DNA from: Sporosarcina koreensis
GTDB lineage: Bacteria; Bacillota; Bacilli; Bacillales_A; Planococcaceae
DNA length: 64,000 nt
Direction of reading: 5' to 3'
Assembly (NCBI RefSeq): GCF_000826145.2
Contig: NZ_LN651336.1
Location: 98,501-162,500, forward strand
A program made the position numbers and the translations under genes. This document shows, one piece after another, positions 18,990-29,969 of the stretch. How positions within the stretch are numbered: position 1 is the first letter of the stretch; each line of letters opens with the position of its first letter. The notes under the pieces were generated by a model that saw nothing but the letters and a program-made list of their open reading frames with translations, did not search any database and was not told where the DNA came from.

Positions 18990-21863
18990 TCACGACACCG
19001 GATTCTGGGCGTGTTCCACACGCTGCGCCATGCGGTTCCGATCTCTTTCCAAGATAGGTTTCAAGTATTGGCCGGTATAGGATCTTTTATTCTCCGCCAC
19101 CTTCTCGGGTGTGCCGGTTGCGATGATCTGGCCGCCTTTGTCCCCGCCTTCAGGGCCAAGGTCGATAATATGGTCGACCGTCTTGATGACATCCAGGTTG
19201 TGCTCGATGACCAGTACAGTATTGCCCGTTTCGACGAGACGCTCCAGCACTTTCAGCAGTTTTGCGATGTCATGGACATGGAGGCCGGTCGTCGGCTCAT
19301 CGAGAATGTAGAACGACTTCCCGTTCGAGCGTTTGTGGAGTTCCGACGCGAGCTTCACGCGCTGCGCTTCACCGCCCGACAACGTAGTCGCCGGCTGACC
19401 CAGCTGCACATACCCAAGGCCGACATCGACGATCGTCTGCAGCTTGCGCTGGATTTTCGGGATGTTCTCGAAAAACTCCGCAGCCGTCTCGACGGTCATC
19501 TCCAGCACATCCGCAATATTCTTCCCTTTGTACGTGACTTCCAGCGTTTCGCGGTTGTACCGTTTGCCGTGGCAGACATCGCACGGAACGTAGACATCCG
19601 GCAGGAAATGCATTTCGATCTTCAGGATCCCATCTCCGCGGCATGCTTCACAGCGTCCGCCCTTCACGTTGAAGCTGAAACGTCCTTTCTTATAGCCGCG
19701 CACCTTCGCTTCGTTCGTCATGGCGAATACATCCCTGACATCATCGAAGACGCCTGTGTACGTCGCCGGGTTGGAACGCGGGGTCCGGCCGATCGGGGAT
19801 TGGTCGATCTCAATGACCTTTTCCAATTCTTCCAGTCCGGAAACCGATTTATACGCCCCCGGCCGCATTTTCGCCCGGTTCAGCTTCTGGGCCAGGATCT
19901 TATAGAGCACTTCGTTGATGAGCGTGCTCTTTCCGGATCCCGACACGCCGGTCACCGCGATGAATTCCCCAAGCGGGAAATCGACATCGACTTTTTTCAG
20001 GTTGTTCTCAGCAGCCCCTTTGATGGTCACTTTCCGTCCATCGGATTTCCGGCGCTCCGTCGGCAGGGGGATGAATTTCCGGCCGCTCAAGTATTGGCCT
20101 GTCAGTGAATCCGGATCTTCCATCACTTCATGCGGAGTTCCTGCTGAAACGATTCTGCCGCCGTCAACACCTGCACCCGGTCCGATATCGATCAGGTAAT
20201 CCGCTTCCATCATCGTATCCTCATCATGCTCGACAACGATCAGGGTGTTGCCGATATCCCGCATGCTTTTCAAGGTCCGGATCAGACGGTCGTTATCCCG
20301 CTGATGAAGTCCGATGGAAGGTTCGTCCAAGATATAGAGGACACCGGTCAGCCGGGAGCCGATCTGCGTGGCAAGCCGGATGCGCTGGGCTTCCCCGCCG
20401 GAGAGCGTGCCCGCCGAACGGGACAGAGTGAGATAGTCGAGACCGACATTCTCGAGGAAACCGAGGCGTTCCCGGATTTCGCGCAGAATCAGTTCTGCAA
20501 TCTGTGCGTCCTTTTCAGACAGCTCAAGCGTGCCGAAAAACTGCAGGGCTTCGACGATCGACTTCTCAGTCACTTCACCGATGTGGAGCCCATCCACTTT
20601 GACGGCGAGCGATTCTGCTTTCAGCCGGTATCCCTCACATGTCGGACACGGCCGCTGCGCCATATATTTCTCCATCTGTTCCCTGACATAGTCGGAGGAC
20701 GTCTCGCGGAAACGGCGCTCCACATTTGCGAGCACCCCTTCGAAATAGATCGAGTTATCCCGCGTCTGGCCGAATTCGTTCGTATAGCGGAAACGGATCT
20801 TTTCATCACGCGAGCCGTACAGGATCTTGTTCAGATCGTCTTCTGCGAGTTCGCTTACCGGAGTGTCCATCGGGATGCCATAATGTTTCGCTACAGTCTT
20901 CAGCAGTTCGGGATAGTATTGCGAACTTGTCGGGATCCAGGGGACGATTGCATGCTCTTTCAGCGACAGCGAAGGGTCCGGGATGACGAGACCCGGATCG
21001 ACTTCAAGCTTTGCGCCGAGACCATCACAGTCCGGGCATGCGCCGAAGGGACTATTGAACGAAAACATCCGCGGTTCCAGTTCACCGATCGAGAACCCGC
21101 AGATCGGACAGGCATGATGCTCGCTGAACAGCAGTTCCTCGCCATCGATGATATCCACGACTGCGGTGCCTTCGGACAGCCGGAGCGCCGCTTCCAGTGA
21201 GTCGCTCAGCCGGCCTGCGATCCCTTCTTTCATGACGATACGGTCCACGACGACTTCGATCGTATGCTTCTTGTTTTTGTTGAGATCGATATTATCATCG
21301 AGATCATACGTTTCGGCATCGATCCGGACACGCACATATCCCTGCTTCTTCAGATCCTCAAGCAGTTTGACATGCGTCCCTTTCCGGCCCGAGATGATCG
21401 GTGCGAGCACTTGGATGCGTGTCCGCTCTTCGAGTTCGAGCACCCGGTCGGTCATCTGTTCGACAGTCTGGGATGTGATTTCAATGCCATGGACCGGGCA
21501 GATCGGTTTGCCGACACGCGCATAGAGCAGTCTCAGATAATCGTAGATTTCCGTCACGGTGCCGACCGTCGAGCGCGGATTGCGGCTCGTCGTCTTCTGA
21601 TCGATCGAGATTGCCGGAGACAGCCCTTCGATCAGATCGACATCCGGCTTGTCCATCTGCCCGAGGAACTGACGGGCATAGGAAGACAGTGATTCGACAT
21701 AACGGCGCTGGCCTTCGGCATAGATCGTGTCGAAAGCGAGGGATGATTTCCCTGATCCCGAAAGGCCGGTCATGACGACGAGCTCATCACGCGGAATGGT
21801 GACGTCGATATTTTTCAAGTTATGCGCACGGGCGCCCTGAATATAGATTTCTGTATTTTTCAT
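18990..21863 (-). CDS. uvrA: Excinuclease ABC subunit A
   Basis: Damage-sensing ATPase of nucleotide excision repair that loads UvrB onto DNA. The 957-residue protein carries two ABC ATPase modules: Walker [14 protein letters not shown] (about residue 32) with signature [12 protein letters not shown], and Walker [11 protein letters not shown] (about 640) with signature [12 protein letters not shown]. Zinc-binding cysteines occur at CPICGF, CPDCDG and CEACRGDG / [10 protein letters not shown]. It lies 6 bases downstream of uvrB in the same transcript, so it is under the same SOS control. Confidence 0.98.
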   Translation of the reverse strand: MKNTEIYIQGARAHNLKNIDVTIPRDELVVMTGLSGSGKSSLAFDTIYAEGQRRYVESLSSYARQFLGQMDKPDVDLIEGLSPAISIDQKTTSRNPRSTVGTVTEIYDYLRLLYARVGKPICPVHGIEITSQTVEQMTDRVLELEERTRIQVLAPIISGRKGTHVKLLEDLKKQGYVRVRIDAETYDLDDNIDLNKNKKHTIEVVVDRIVMKEGIAGRLSDSLEAALRLSEGTAVVDIIDGEELLFSEHHACPICGFSIGELEPRMFSFNSPFGACPDCDGLGAKLEVDPGLVIPDPSLSLKEHAIVPWIPTSSQYYPELLKTVAKHYGIPMDTPVSELAEDDLNKILYGSRDEKIRFRYTNEFGQTRDNSIYFEGVLANVERRFRETSSDYVREQMEKYMAQRPCPTCEGYRLKAESLAVKVDGLHIGEVTEKSIVEALQFFGTLELSEKDAQIAELILREIRERLGFLENVGLDYLTLSRSAGTLSGGEAQRIRLATQIGSRLTGVLYILDEPSIGLHQRDNDRLIRTLKSMRDIGNTLIVVEHDEDTMMEADYLIDIGPGAGVDGGRIVSAGTPHEVMEDPDSLTGQYLSGRKFIPLPTERRKSDGRKVTIKGAAENNLKKVDVDFPLGEFIAVTGVSGSGKSTLINEVLYKILAQKLNRAKMRPGAYKSVSGLEELEKVIEIDQSPIGRTPRSNPATYTGVFDDVRDVFAMTNEAKVRGYKKGRFSFNVKGGRCEACRGDGILKIEMHFLPDVYVPCDVCHGKRYNRETLEVTYKGKNIADVLEMTVETAAEFFENIPKIQRKLQTIVDVGLGYVQLGQPATTLSGGEAQRVKLASELHKRSNGKSFYILDEPTTGLHVHDIAKLLKVLERLVETGNTVLVIEHNLDVIKTVDHIIDLGPEGGDKGGQIIATGTPEKVAENKRSYTGQYLKPILERDRNRMAQRVEHAQNPVS

Positions 21864-21869
21864 GCTTCC

Positions 21870-23852
<1,983 letters not shown>

Positions 23853-23887
23853 TGAACGTCACTCCCTAGTATTGCTCGTATTCCTTT

Positions 23888-23938
23888 AGTTTAGCACATT
23901 CCCGTTCTTCTCCAAAGCAAAAAGCGAACGTACGTTTT
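23888..23938 (-). promoter_or_regulatory. uvrBA promoter with LexA (SOS) box
   Basis: CGAACGTACGTTTT at 23925-23938 matches the Gram-positive LexA consensus CGAACRNRYGTTYG except for the last base. It lies just upstream of TTGGAG (23915-23910) and TAAACT (23893-23888), which are spaced by 16 bases on the minus strand. This supports DNA-damage induction of uvrBA. Confidence 0.75.
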
Positions 23939-23945
23939 TTCTCAC

Positions 23946-23977
23946 AAAAAAAGCTGCACGCGGTAATTGCGTGCAGC
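23946..23977 (-). terminator. Terminator after the IDEAL-domain gene
   Basis: A 9-bp perfect stem GCTGCACGC/GCGTGCAGC (23953-23961 with 23969-23977) is followed on the minus strand by seven T residues. It ends the upstream small gene just before the uvrBA promoter. Confidence 0.88.
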
Positions 23978-23986
23978 CAGAAGCAT

Positions 23987-24220
23987 TCAATTTTCATCCA
24001 AAGACCGGAGCGAAGACGTCAGCTTACGGAACGCCAGCTCGTCACGGCTGTCCAGGGCGCTGTCGATATCACCAAGCAGGCGCACCCTTGTTTGTTCACG
24101 GTGAATATGGTTCAGAAACAAATCGATGTAGATATCATTCAGCAGTTTCTCCGCCTGCATAGTGGAACTGTTCTGTCCAACGGCTTTGAGGAACTCAGCA
24201 TGTGAATACTTCTTCTCCAT
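23987..24220 (-). CDS. IDEAL-domain protein
   Basis: A 77-residue cytosolic protein. The C-terminal half reads DIDSALDSRDELAFRKLTSSL, a clear variant of the IDEAL motif (I-D-x-A-L-D-x-x-D-x-x-x-F) found in short Bacillales proteins of unknown function, including a domain on some ComK- and Spx-related adaptors. The ATG at 24220 follows a GGTGAAGAAGGATGG ribosome site. It is flanked by ecsB upstream and an efficient terminator downstream. Confidence 0.75.
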   Translation of the reverse strand: MEKKYSHAEFLKAVGQNSSTMQAEKLLNDIYIDLFLNHIHREQTRVRLLGDIDSALDSRDELAFRKLTSSLRSLDEN

Positions 24221-24296
24221 CCTTCTTCACCTCGGAACTCTTTTTTCCATTGTACCGAAATCAGAGCTGTCTTTGCAAGGACTTTTTCGAATATTC

Positions 24297-25505
24297 CTAC
24301 TCCTGTTCACTTGTACCTGTCAGACGGATGGTCGCCTCCGAAACGATCAGGACGATGCCCCCGAGGAGAACCGGTGTCAACGACAGCCCGTGGAGGATGA
24401 ACGCCGGGACCATGACAAGGACGGCCTGGAGCCATTGAACCCGCTCCGTCAGTCGGAAGATCTCCCTGCCGCGGGTTTCTTCGGCATGCGGGAACAGGAG
24501 ATCCATCCGGAATTCATCGCCGCCGCGCAGCGCCTGCAGCGTCTGGATCGCCGATGCAAAGGCGAGCGCCCCAATAAAGATGAACGCGACCGCCGGAAAC
24601 GGGATGAACACAGCGCCTGCCATCGACAGCATTGTCAGACGAAGCCACAGCCAGAACGGCTCATCCGTCCTGATGAACGTCCGGCGCAGCAGGAATGCCT
24701 GTGCATCCGTCGTTTCCACGGCGGGATCGCGCATGAACAGGCCGAGCCACGACCGTTTGCTGACTGACCCTTTCAGATGGGGCACATCCGTGAAGTAATT
24801 TGCAAAACGGTAGAACCCCATCATCCTGTTCTGTTCAAGCTCGATGAAGTGGGTGTACGGGAACGGCTTTCCGGCCGCGCGCCTCACCCAGTATACATAG
24901 TAGGCAGCAAATATGACTGCCGCCCCTGCCGCCAGAACCCAGGAGGCGGTCAAGACTCCGTAAATGGTGATTGTCCCCGCCAGGAACCGGATAGCACGGT
25001 CCACCCAGATCCCCTGCCCTTCTTCGGCACCGCGAAACGCGAATTCTGAGCGCACATTCAGCCAGACTGCGCCGAGAATCAGGATGAACAGCACGAGATA
25101 CAGCGGTTTACTGCCCAATCCATACGCACTCAGCATCGGCAGCGAAACGATGAACAGGATGACCGGTAGCGGCAGCTTCGAGAAGAATGTCCACGTCAGG
25201 GCACGTCCCATATAAGCAGGCAGTTCCGTCTCCAGAGGCAGCAGATAGACGGCATCCGCCGGTTTCAGCAGTGTGACAGGCGTTGCCAGCGTTATCACCG
25301 CGGCAATCAGGACAGCGGCAATCCAGGCGGCTGGTAATCCAGGCGGCACATCCTTCAGCCATTCACTGTATGCATAGCCGGCGGCTCCGATCGAGAACAG
25401 CAGGACGATCGCCAGGTGTCCGGTGAAGACATACTGTAAATAACGCTGCAGCTCTGCTGCATATTTCCCGAACCGGTTCCCCCACAATTCACGTAAGCTG
25501 TTCAT
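24297..25505 (-). CDS. ecsB: ABC transporter permease EcsB
   Basis: Membrane subunit of the EcsAB exporter. The 402-residue protein has about ten hydrophobic segments, the ECSB start LRELWGNRFGKYAAELQRYLQYV, and internal motifs such as RSLFMRDPA-like WLGLFMRDPAVETTDAQAFLLRRTF. In B. subtilis EcsAB affects protein secretion, competence and intramembrane proteolysis by RasP. It overlaps ecsA by 17 bases. The third gene of the B. subtilis operon, ecsC, is not found downstream. Confidence 0.9.
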   Translation of the reverse strand: MNSLRELWGNRFGKYAAELQRYLQYVFTGHLAIVLLFSIGAAGYAYSEWLKDVPPGLPAAWIAAVLIAAVITLATPVTLLKPADAVYLLPLETELPAYMGRALTWTFFSKLPLPVILFIVSLPMLSAYGLGSKPLYLVLFILILGAVWLNVRSEFAFRGAEEGQGIWVDRAIRFLAGTITIYGVLTASWVLAAGAAVIFAAYYVYWVRRAAGKPFPYTHFIELEQNRMMGFYRFANYFTDVPHLKGSVSKRSWLGLFMRDPAVETTDAQAFLLRRTFIRTDEPFWLWLRLTMLSMAGAVFIPFPAVAFIFIGALAFASAIQTLQALRGGDEFRMDLLFPHAEETRGREIFRLTERVQWLQAVLVMVPAFILHGLSLTPVLLGGIVLIVSEATIRLTGTSEQE

Positions 25506-26238
25506 GGTCCGCTTCCTCTGTCATTGCAATATAGAGATCATCCAAGGATGCATCCGGCCGCCCGAACGCTCTCCTGAGATCGTCCATCGTCCCCGACGCA
25601 CGAACCCGGCCTTCGTGCAGCAGGATGATCCGGTCGCAATGCTTTTCCGCTGTCGCCAGGACGTGTGTCGACATGAGCACTGCAGCCCCCCGCTCCGTCC
25701 GTTCCGTCAGCTGGGCGAGCAATGACCGGATACCGAGCGGATCCAGCCCGACAAACGGCTCGTCAATGATATACAGAGACGGTTCTGCCAGGAAGGCGCA
25801 CATGATCATCACTTTCTGCCGCATCCCCTTCGAGAAGTGGGACGGATACCATTTCAGCCGTTTTTCCATACGGAATTCTTTCAGCAGTGCCGCTGAGCGT
25901 GCCTCGAAGACATCTTGGGGAATGCCGTACGCCATCGCCGTCAATTCCAGATGCTCGCGAAGTGTCAGCTCCTCATACAGCACCGGTGTCTCCGGAATGT
26001 AGCTGAACGATTTCCTGTACATTCCTGCATCTTCGGCGAATGTGACCCCGTTGATACTGATGGTGCCGCCCTGCGGGTTCATCAGCCCGATCACGTGTTT
26101 GATGGTCGTACTCTTGCCGGCTCCGTTCAGACCGATCAGTCCGACCAGTTCGCCTTTTTGAATGTTGAATGATACATCGTGCAGGACAGGTTTCCTCGTG
26201 TAACCGCCTGTCACGTCCTGTAACTCAAGTATAGCCAT
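25489..26238 (-). CDS. ecsA: ABC transporter ATP-binding protein EcsA
   Basis: ATPase of the EcsAB exporter. The 249-residue protein has Walker A GLNGAGKSTTIKH (about residues 36-48), Q-loop region SYIPETPVLYEELT, the signature FSKGMRQKVMIM and Walker B LYIIDEPFVGLD, with the H-loop in MSTHVLATAEKHCDR. It is co-transcribed with ecsB and divergent from hit, the arrangement of the B. subtilis ecs locus. Confidence 0.93.
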   Translation of the reverse strand: MAILELQDVTGGYTRKPVLHDVSFNIQKGELVGLIGLNGAGKSTTIKHVIGLMNPQGGTISINGVTFAEDAGMYRKSFSYIPETPVLYEELTLREHLELTAMAYGIPQDVFEARSAALLKEFRMEKRLKWYPSHFSKGMRQKVMIMCAFLAEPSLYIIDEPFVGLDPLGIRSLLAQLTERTERGAAVLMSTHVLATAEKHCDRIILLHEGRVRASGTMDDLRRAFGRPDASLDDLYIAMTEEADHEQLT

Positions 26239-26358
26239 GCGTCTTCCTCCAATCTTGTTCTCAGTTTACCAAATCCCGGACAACTATGCCTTGTCCGGCG
26301 CATGATGATTATCTGAAAATATGCTACACTGAGGACATTCATGAAAGGAAGTGTCTAA

Positions 26359-26781
26359 ATGTCCTCTTGTATTTTCTGTCAGATCGCCGCGGGTGAACTC
26401 CCGGGGGAAATCATCTACGAAGATGAGCATTCCGTCGCTTTTATGGATATCATGCCTGTCACGAAAGGCCATGTGCTGCTCATCCCGAAAACCCATCGTG
26501 AAAACATCTATGAACTGACTGCAGAGGAATCGTCCCATCTGTTCGCTGCAGCTCCTAAAATCGCAAATGCCATCAAAGAGGCATTCGAACCTGCCGGCCT
26601 GAATCTCGTCCAGAATAACGGCGCAGCAGCCGGCCAGGCCGTGTTCCACTTCCATCTGCATTTCGTCCCACGTTATGACGAAACAGACGGGTACCAGCCG
26701 ACCTGGAATCAGAAAACGGAAGAGTTCCCGGCCGAGCGCATCCAGCAGCTTGCTGCAGATATCAAAAAACAGCTGAATTGA
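26359..26781 (+). CDS. hit: HIT family hydrolase
   Basis: A 140-residue nucleotide-binding hydrolase of the histidine-triad family, probably acting on nucleoside phosphoramidates or dinucleoside polyphosphates. It starts with CIFCQIAAGELPGEIIYED, which carries the two zinc-binding cysteines. The triad FHFHLHFVPR is near residue 97. The ATG follows GAAAGGAAGTGTCTAA. Divergent from ecsAB, as in B. subtilis. Confidence 0.93.
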   Translation: MSSCIFCQIAAGELPGEIIYEDEHSVAFMDIMPVTKGHVLLIPKTHRENIYELTAEESSHLFAAAPKIANAIKEAFEPAGLNLVQNNGAAAGQAVFHFHLHFVPRYDETDGYQPTWNQKTEEFPAERIQQLAADIKKQLN

Positions 26782-26856
26782 TCTGCACCAAGGCCTCCGG
26801 CAGGTTTCAACCGGGAAGGCCGAGGAAATGATACCAAAAGGAAGGAGTGTGCAATC

Positions 26857-27213
26857 ATGAAATCATCTACATTTTTTGCAGGTCTCGCAGTGGGCGCGAC
26901 AGCTGCCGCAGTGACTGTCCTTTACTCAACCCCCCAGACAGGGAGCGACATGCGCATTTCCGTCAAGACCGCTTCCGCCGATCTGATGGCGAAGCTGAAG
27001 GACGTCAGAGGGAAAGTCGACGACCTCAAGGAATCCGTCGCCGATTTCAACAGTGAAACGGTACAGCCCGCCATCGACGGCGTGAAAGATTCCATCGGCG
27101 GCTGGCGGACAGCTGACGAAGGCTCACGGAACCGACTGGAGAGCGAAATCCAGGAAATCCAGGATGCCATTGCCGAACTCGAGCGGTCTGTCGCTTCCCA
27201 GCACAATAATTGA
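26857..27213 (+). CDS. YtxH-domain protein (YhaH-like)
   Basis: A 118-residue protein with an N-terminal hydrophobic segment (about residues 4-24, STFFAGLAVGATAAAVTVLY) followed by a long charged helical region with heptad character (DVRGKVDDLKESVADFNSE, ESEIQEIQDAIAELERSVA). This is the organisation of YtxH/YhaH membrane-anchored coiled-coil proteins, which are often stress-induced in Bacillus. The ATG follows AAGGAAGGAGTGTGCAATC. It lies between hit and scoC with its own terminator. Confidence 0.78.
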   Translation: MKSSTFFAGLAVGATAAAVTVLYSTPQTGSDMRISVKTASADLMAKLKDVRGKVDDLKESVADFNSETVQPAIDGVKDSIGGWRTADEGSRNRLESEIQEIQDAIAELERSVASQHNN

Positions 27214-27250
27214 CTATCACGACCGATGGCAGAATCAGTCATATGAATAC

Positions 27251-27291
27251 CGGCCGGAACCACTTCTTTCCTGTGGCTCCGGCCGTTTTTT
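27251..27291 (+). terminator. Terminator after the YtxH-domain gene
   Basis: A 13-bp stem CGGCCGGAACCAC/GTGGCTCCGGCCG with one mismatch and a 9-base loop is followed by six T residues. Confidence 0.88.
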
Positions 27292-27389
27292 GCCGTACGG
27301 ATGCTGGTCATTCCGATGCCGGCTCTCATGGAAATAGCTTGAATTGAATTATTTTTAAATTCTAACTTTTTTATTTGTTGCTTTCCTGC

Positions 27390-27395
27390 TATAAT
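27390..27395 (+). promoter_or_regulatory. Probable scoC -10 box
   Basis: TATAAT followed by TAAA, 38 bases before the scoC start. The T-rich sequence 17 bases upstream offers only a weak -35, so the promoter may need help or be intrinsically weak. Confidence 0.45.
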
Positions 27396-27432
27396 TAAAT
27401 CATCTATAGAAAAACAGGAAGCAGGTGCTTGC

Positions 27433-28020
27433 ATGTCCGAACAAGAATACTCCTTGAAAGAAGCGATGATTTACAGTCAGCGGCTTGCTCAGATGTCGAA
27501 AGCGTTGTGGAAAGCTGTCGAGAAAGACTGGCAGCAGTGGATAAAACCTTATGACTTGAATATTAACGAACACCATATTCTTTGGATCGCCTATCATCTG
27601 CAGGGCGCTACGATTTCGGATATTGCCAAGTTCGGTGTCATGCACGTCTCCACCGCTTTCAACTTTTCAAAGAAACTGGAACAGCGCGGCTACTTGGAGT
27701 TTTTCAAAAAAGAGGAAGACCGGCGGAATACATATGTGCTTGTCACCCAAGAAGGAAAAGACCTGCTTGACGGAATGACCGAGAATTATTTCGATACCCA
27801 TCATGCAATCCTGGACGGCTCCCTGCCGATCCAGAGGATTTACGGTAAGTTCCCGGAGTTCCTTGAAGTTATGTCCGTCATAAGGAACGTATACGGAGAG
27901 GATTTCATGGAGATTTTTGAAAAGGGGTTCGACAGTCTCGGCAGCTCCTTCAGCGACGAGGGCGGGAGCCTGAAAACAGCGGCCCCTGACCTGAAGCTCG
28001 CATCCGGTGAACATAATTAG
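27433..28020 (+). CDS. scoC: MarR-type transition-state regulator ScoC (Hpr)
   Basis: DNA-binding repressor of protease and sporulation genes in B. subtilis. The 195-residue protein has the Hpr-specific N-terminus [28 protein letters not shown], the MarR winged helix ([33 protein letters not shown]) and the wing [14 protein letters not shown]. Hpr is longer than most MarR proteins, and the length here agrees. It lies upstream of prsA, as in B. subtilis, so a link to control of secreted proteases and their foldase is plausible. Confidence 0.93.
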   Translation: MSEQEYSLKEAMIYSQRLAQMSKALWKAVEKDWQQWIKPYDLNINEHHILWIAYHLQGATISDIAKFGVMHVSTAFNFSKKLEQRGYLEFFKKEEDRRNTYVLVTQEGKDLLDGMTENYFDTHHAILDGSLPIQRIYGKFPEFLEVMSVIRNVYGEDFMEIFEKGFDSLGSSFSDEGGSLKTAAPDLKLASGEHN

Positions 28021-28079
28021 TTCCCATAATTCGTCCCTGTCTGCTATGATAGAGTGAGATGTCCAAAGGGGGTATGTCC

Positions 28080-28265
28080 GTGATTTTGATAATAACCGTT
28101 CTCTTTTCACTATTCTACCTGTTCCAAATCAACAAAATGACGTTCGCGCTCTGCGAATCACGTGAAATTCCGGAAGAAAAGCAAAACAAGATATATGCAA
28201 CCGTCAACGTACTGATCACCATCCTGATGCTGTCCCTGTACGTTGAGGTTTTCCTGAAAGTCTGA
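28080..28265 (+). CDS. Small membrane protein, unknown
   Basis: About 61 residues with two hydrophobic helices (ILIITVLFSLFYLFQI and ATVNVLITILMLSLYVEVFL) joined by a charged segment (CESREIPEEKQNK). Starts at 28059, 28074 or 28080 are all in frame. The AAAGGGGG ribosome site is 7 bases from the GTG at 28080, which is the best spacing. It probably sits in the cytoplasmic membrane with both ends on the same side. Its place between scoC and prsA recalls the small yhaL-type genes of Bacillus, but I cannot assign a family. Confidence 0.65.
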   Translation: MILIITVLFSLFYLFQINKMTFALCESREIPEEKQNKIYATVNVLITILMLSLYVEVFLKV

Positions 28266-28270
28266 ACGAG

Positions 28271-28306
28271 AAAAAGTCCATCCCTCCGGAAAGGGATGGA
28301 CTTTCT
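28271..28306. terminator. Bidirectional terminator
   Basis: A 12-bp perfect stem AAGTCCATCCCT/AGGGATGGACTT (28274-28285 with 28292-28303) has T-rich flanks on both strands. It separates two convergent small genes. Confidence 0.88.
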
Positions 28307-28314
28307 TTCATTAT

Positions 28315-28416
28315 TTAGTACAGGTAAGCTGCGCCTACAATGATCAGCAAAATGAACAGGACTACCAGCAAAGCGAATCCAGAACCTGCTCCAGTATTTC
28401 CACCGTAACCACTCAT
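28315..28416 (-). CDS. YjcZ-family miniprotein
   Basis: A 33-residue ORF starting MSGYGGNTGAGSGFALLVV and ending in a hydrophobic stretch FILLIIVGAAYLY. This is the YjcZ/GFALIVVLFILLIIVG family of Bacillales miniproteins, many copies of which are expressed during sporulation. The start has the ribosome site GAGGGGG 7 bases away, and the frame stops just before the bidirectional terminator. It is too short for ordinary gene finding but is well supported by family sequence. Probably inserted in a membrane. Confidence 0.88.
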   Translation of the reverse strand: MSGYGGNTGAGSGFALLVVLFILLIIVGAAYLY

Positions 28417-28560
28417 TGAAGCACCCCCTCTCTTCTCTAACAGTCTATGCGATTCCCTTTTCAATGGCTGGGCGGTCAGGGATGGAACTTTTTTGTGCTC
28501 AATTCGTTTGTATGGTATAGTGTCACTTGTTAATTACATTTACAGAGGAGTATCAAAGTT

Positions 28561-29493
28561 ATGAAAAAAACTGTTCTATCGTTCACATTAGCAGCATCCG
28601 TTCTCGCCCTTTCTGCTTGTTCCGGCAATGCTTCGGATGACGAAGCCATCGTTACCTCAAAAGACGGGGATATTTCAAAGAGCGAGTTCTATAAGGAAAT
28701 GAAAGACTCCGTCGGGGAGCAGGCCGTGCAGATGATGGTCATTGAAAAGGTCCTCGAGTCAAAGTATGACGTTTCCGACAAAGATGTGCAGGCGGAATAC
28801 GACGATGCAAAAAAACAGCTCGGTGACAATTTCGATCAGTACCTCGCTTCCCAAGGTCAGACGGAGCAAAGCTTCAAGAAGTCCATCAAGCTGAACAAAC
28901 TGCAGGAAGCCGCTTTGACGGACGGCATCGAAGTGAGCGATGACGAAGTCAATAAATATCTCGAAGAGAAGAATGTGGAGCTGAAAGCGAGCCACATCCT
29001 TCTGGATGACGAAGAAAAAGCGAAAGAAGTCCAGAAAAAAGCTGAAGCGGGCGAAGACTTCGCCAAACTGGCTAAGGAATACTCCACTGAAGAAGCCGCG
29101 CAGCAATCAGGCGGCGAGCTCGGCTGGTTCAAGAAAGGCGATATGGTCGACGAATTCTGGCAGGGCGCACTGAAGCTGAAAAAAGGCGAAATCAGCGGTC
29201 CCGTCCAATCTGAACACGGCTTCCACATCATCAAGCTGGAAGACAAGAAAGTAGATGACAAAAAGCCATCCAAAGAAGACAAAGAAAAAGCAAAAGAAGA
29301 ATTGAAGATGAACAAAGCCGACAGCAGCAAGCTGGTCGACAAAGTTTCGAAACTCGTCAAAGATGCTGATGTGAAAGTGAAAGACAAGGATCTGAAAGGC
29401 GCTCTGGATCTTTTCAATCAGAGCCAGCAGGCACCGGCCGATGACGCAGGTGAACCTGGAGATGTTGAAACAGATACTGATTCAGAGAAATAA
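28561..29493 (+). CDS. prsA: Foldase lipoprotein PrsA
   Basis: Extracytoplasmic peptidyl-prolyl isomerase that helps exported proteins fold at the membrane-wall interface. The 310-residue protein has a lipoprotein signal peptide with lipobox LSAC (Cys20), an N-terminal chaperone region, and a parvulin domain (about residues 137-228; ELKASHILLDDEEKA, FAKLAKEYSTE, GGELGWFKKGDMV, GPVQSEHGFHIIKLE). It ends in a charged acidic tail. It would be processed by Lgt, also encoded here. The ATG follows GAGGAGTATCAAAGTT, and a strong terminator follows. Confidence 0.97.
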   Translation: MKKTVLSFTLAASVLALSACSGNASDDEAIVTSKDGDISKSEFYKEMKDSVGEQAVQMMVIEKVLESKYDVSDKDVQAEYDDAKKQLGDNFDQYLASQGQTEQSFKKSIKLNKLQEAALTDGIEVSDDEVNKYLEEKNVELKASHILLDDEEKAKEVQKKAEAGEDFAKLAKEYSTEEAAQQSGGELGWFKKGDMVDEFWQGALKLKKGEISGPVQSEHGFHIIKLEDKKVDDKKPSKEDKEKAKEELKMNKADSSKLVDKVSKLVKDADVKVKDKDLKGALDLFNQSQQAPADDAGEPGDVETDTDSEK

Positions 29494-29505
29494 TGCGATA
29501 CTGGC

Positions 29506-29542
29506 AAAACCGCCCTCCCGGTTATCGGAGGGCGGTTTTTTT
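29506..29542 (+). terminator. prsA terminator
   Basis: A 10-bp perfect stem ACCGCCCTCC/GGAGGGCGGT with 8-base loop is followed by seven T residues, starting 13 bases after the prsA stop. Confidence 0.93.
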
Positions 29543-29744
29543 GGTGCGGGCGGCTCTGTTGAGACTGGGTGCTGACTATTGTGAAATGTAAATCTCCCCC
29601 GCCTGAGGGTTCCATAAAAAAAGCGGAGCGCAGCGAAGCCGACAAGCTGGATCTTTAGAATTTTCTTGAAGGATTAGCGGCGCGGCAGTCTTTTCACCTG
29701 TCCCCTGTGGAACGGCCGCGGGCATGCTGTGTGGATGTGTGAAG
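29543..29744. other. Intergenic, no gene seen
   Basis: No convincing gene in either strand. It holds an A-run followed by AAGCGGAGCGCAGCGAAGCCGAC, a short G/C-rich phrase that may be repeat-derived. It leads into the periodic array that starts at 29745. Confidence 0.5.
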
Positions 29745-29880
29745 TTATGAGCGGTTTCACGCTGGTTATGAGCGGAATCCGCTGTTTATGATCACTTTGC
29801 CGGGTTTATGAGCGGTTTCCGCCATTTATGATCACTTTGCCAGAGTTATGAGCGGTTTCCGCCAGTTTATGATCACTTCC
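29745..29880. repeat. Seven-unit array with 20-bp period, two alternating unit types
   Basis: TTATGA recurs at 29745, 29766, 29786, 29806, 29826, 29846 and 29867, so the period is 20-21 bp. Units 1, 2, 4 and 6 continue as ATGAGCGGttTCCGC (with variants), and units 3, 5 and 7 as ATGATCACTTtgCC. From unit 2 on the two types alternate as a 40-bp dimer. Type A holds a GCGG-TTT-CCGC hairpin and type B a TGATCA palindrome. There are no spacers or associated genes of CRISPR type. It lies between the terminators of convergent prsA and yhaM. Confidence 0.85.
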
Positions 29881-29926
29881 CCGCAATCCGGGCCCGCTCT
29901 GCTCGCCTGGCCGATGATGATAGACC

Positions 29927-29958
29927 AAAAGGAGCTTCCCCGGCATGGGGAAGCTCCT
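29927..29958 (-). terminator. yhaM terminator
   Basis: A 12-bp stem AGGAGCTTCCCC/GGGGAAGCTCCT is followed on the minus strand by TTTT, a few bases beyond the yhaM stop. Confidence 0.75.
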
Positions 29959-29969
29959 CTAGTTTTGAT

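Noticed and set aside
20226..21200. 324-residue plus-strand ORF
   Set aside because: It lies wholly inside uvrA on the opposite strand and has no family motif or ribosome site; a shadow of GC-biased coding.
29745..29880. CRISPR-like periodic array
   Set aside because: Units of 20 bp with no unique spacers, no leader and no cas genes in the window.
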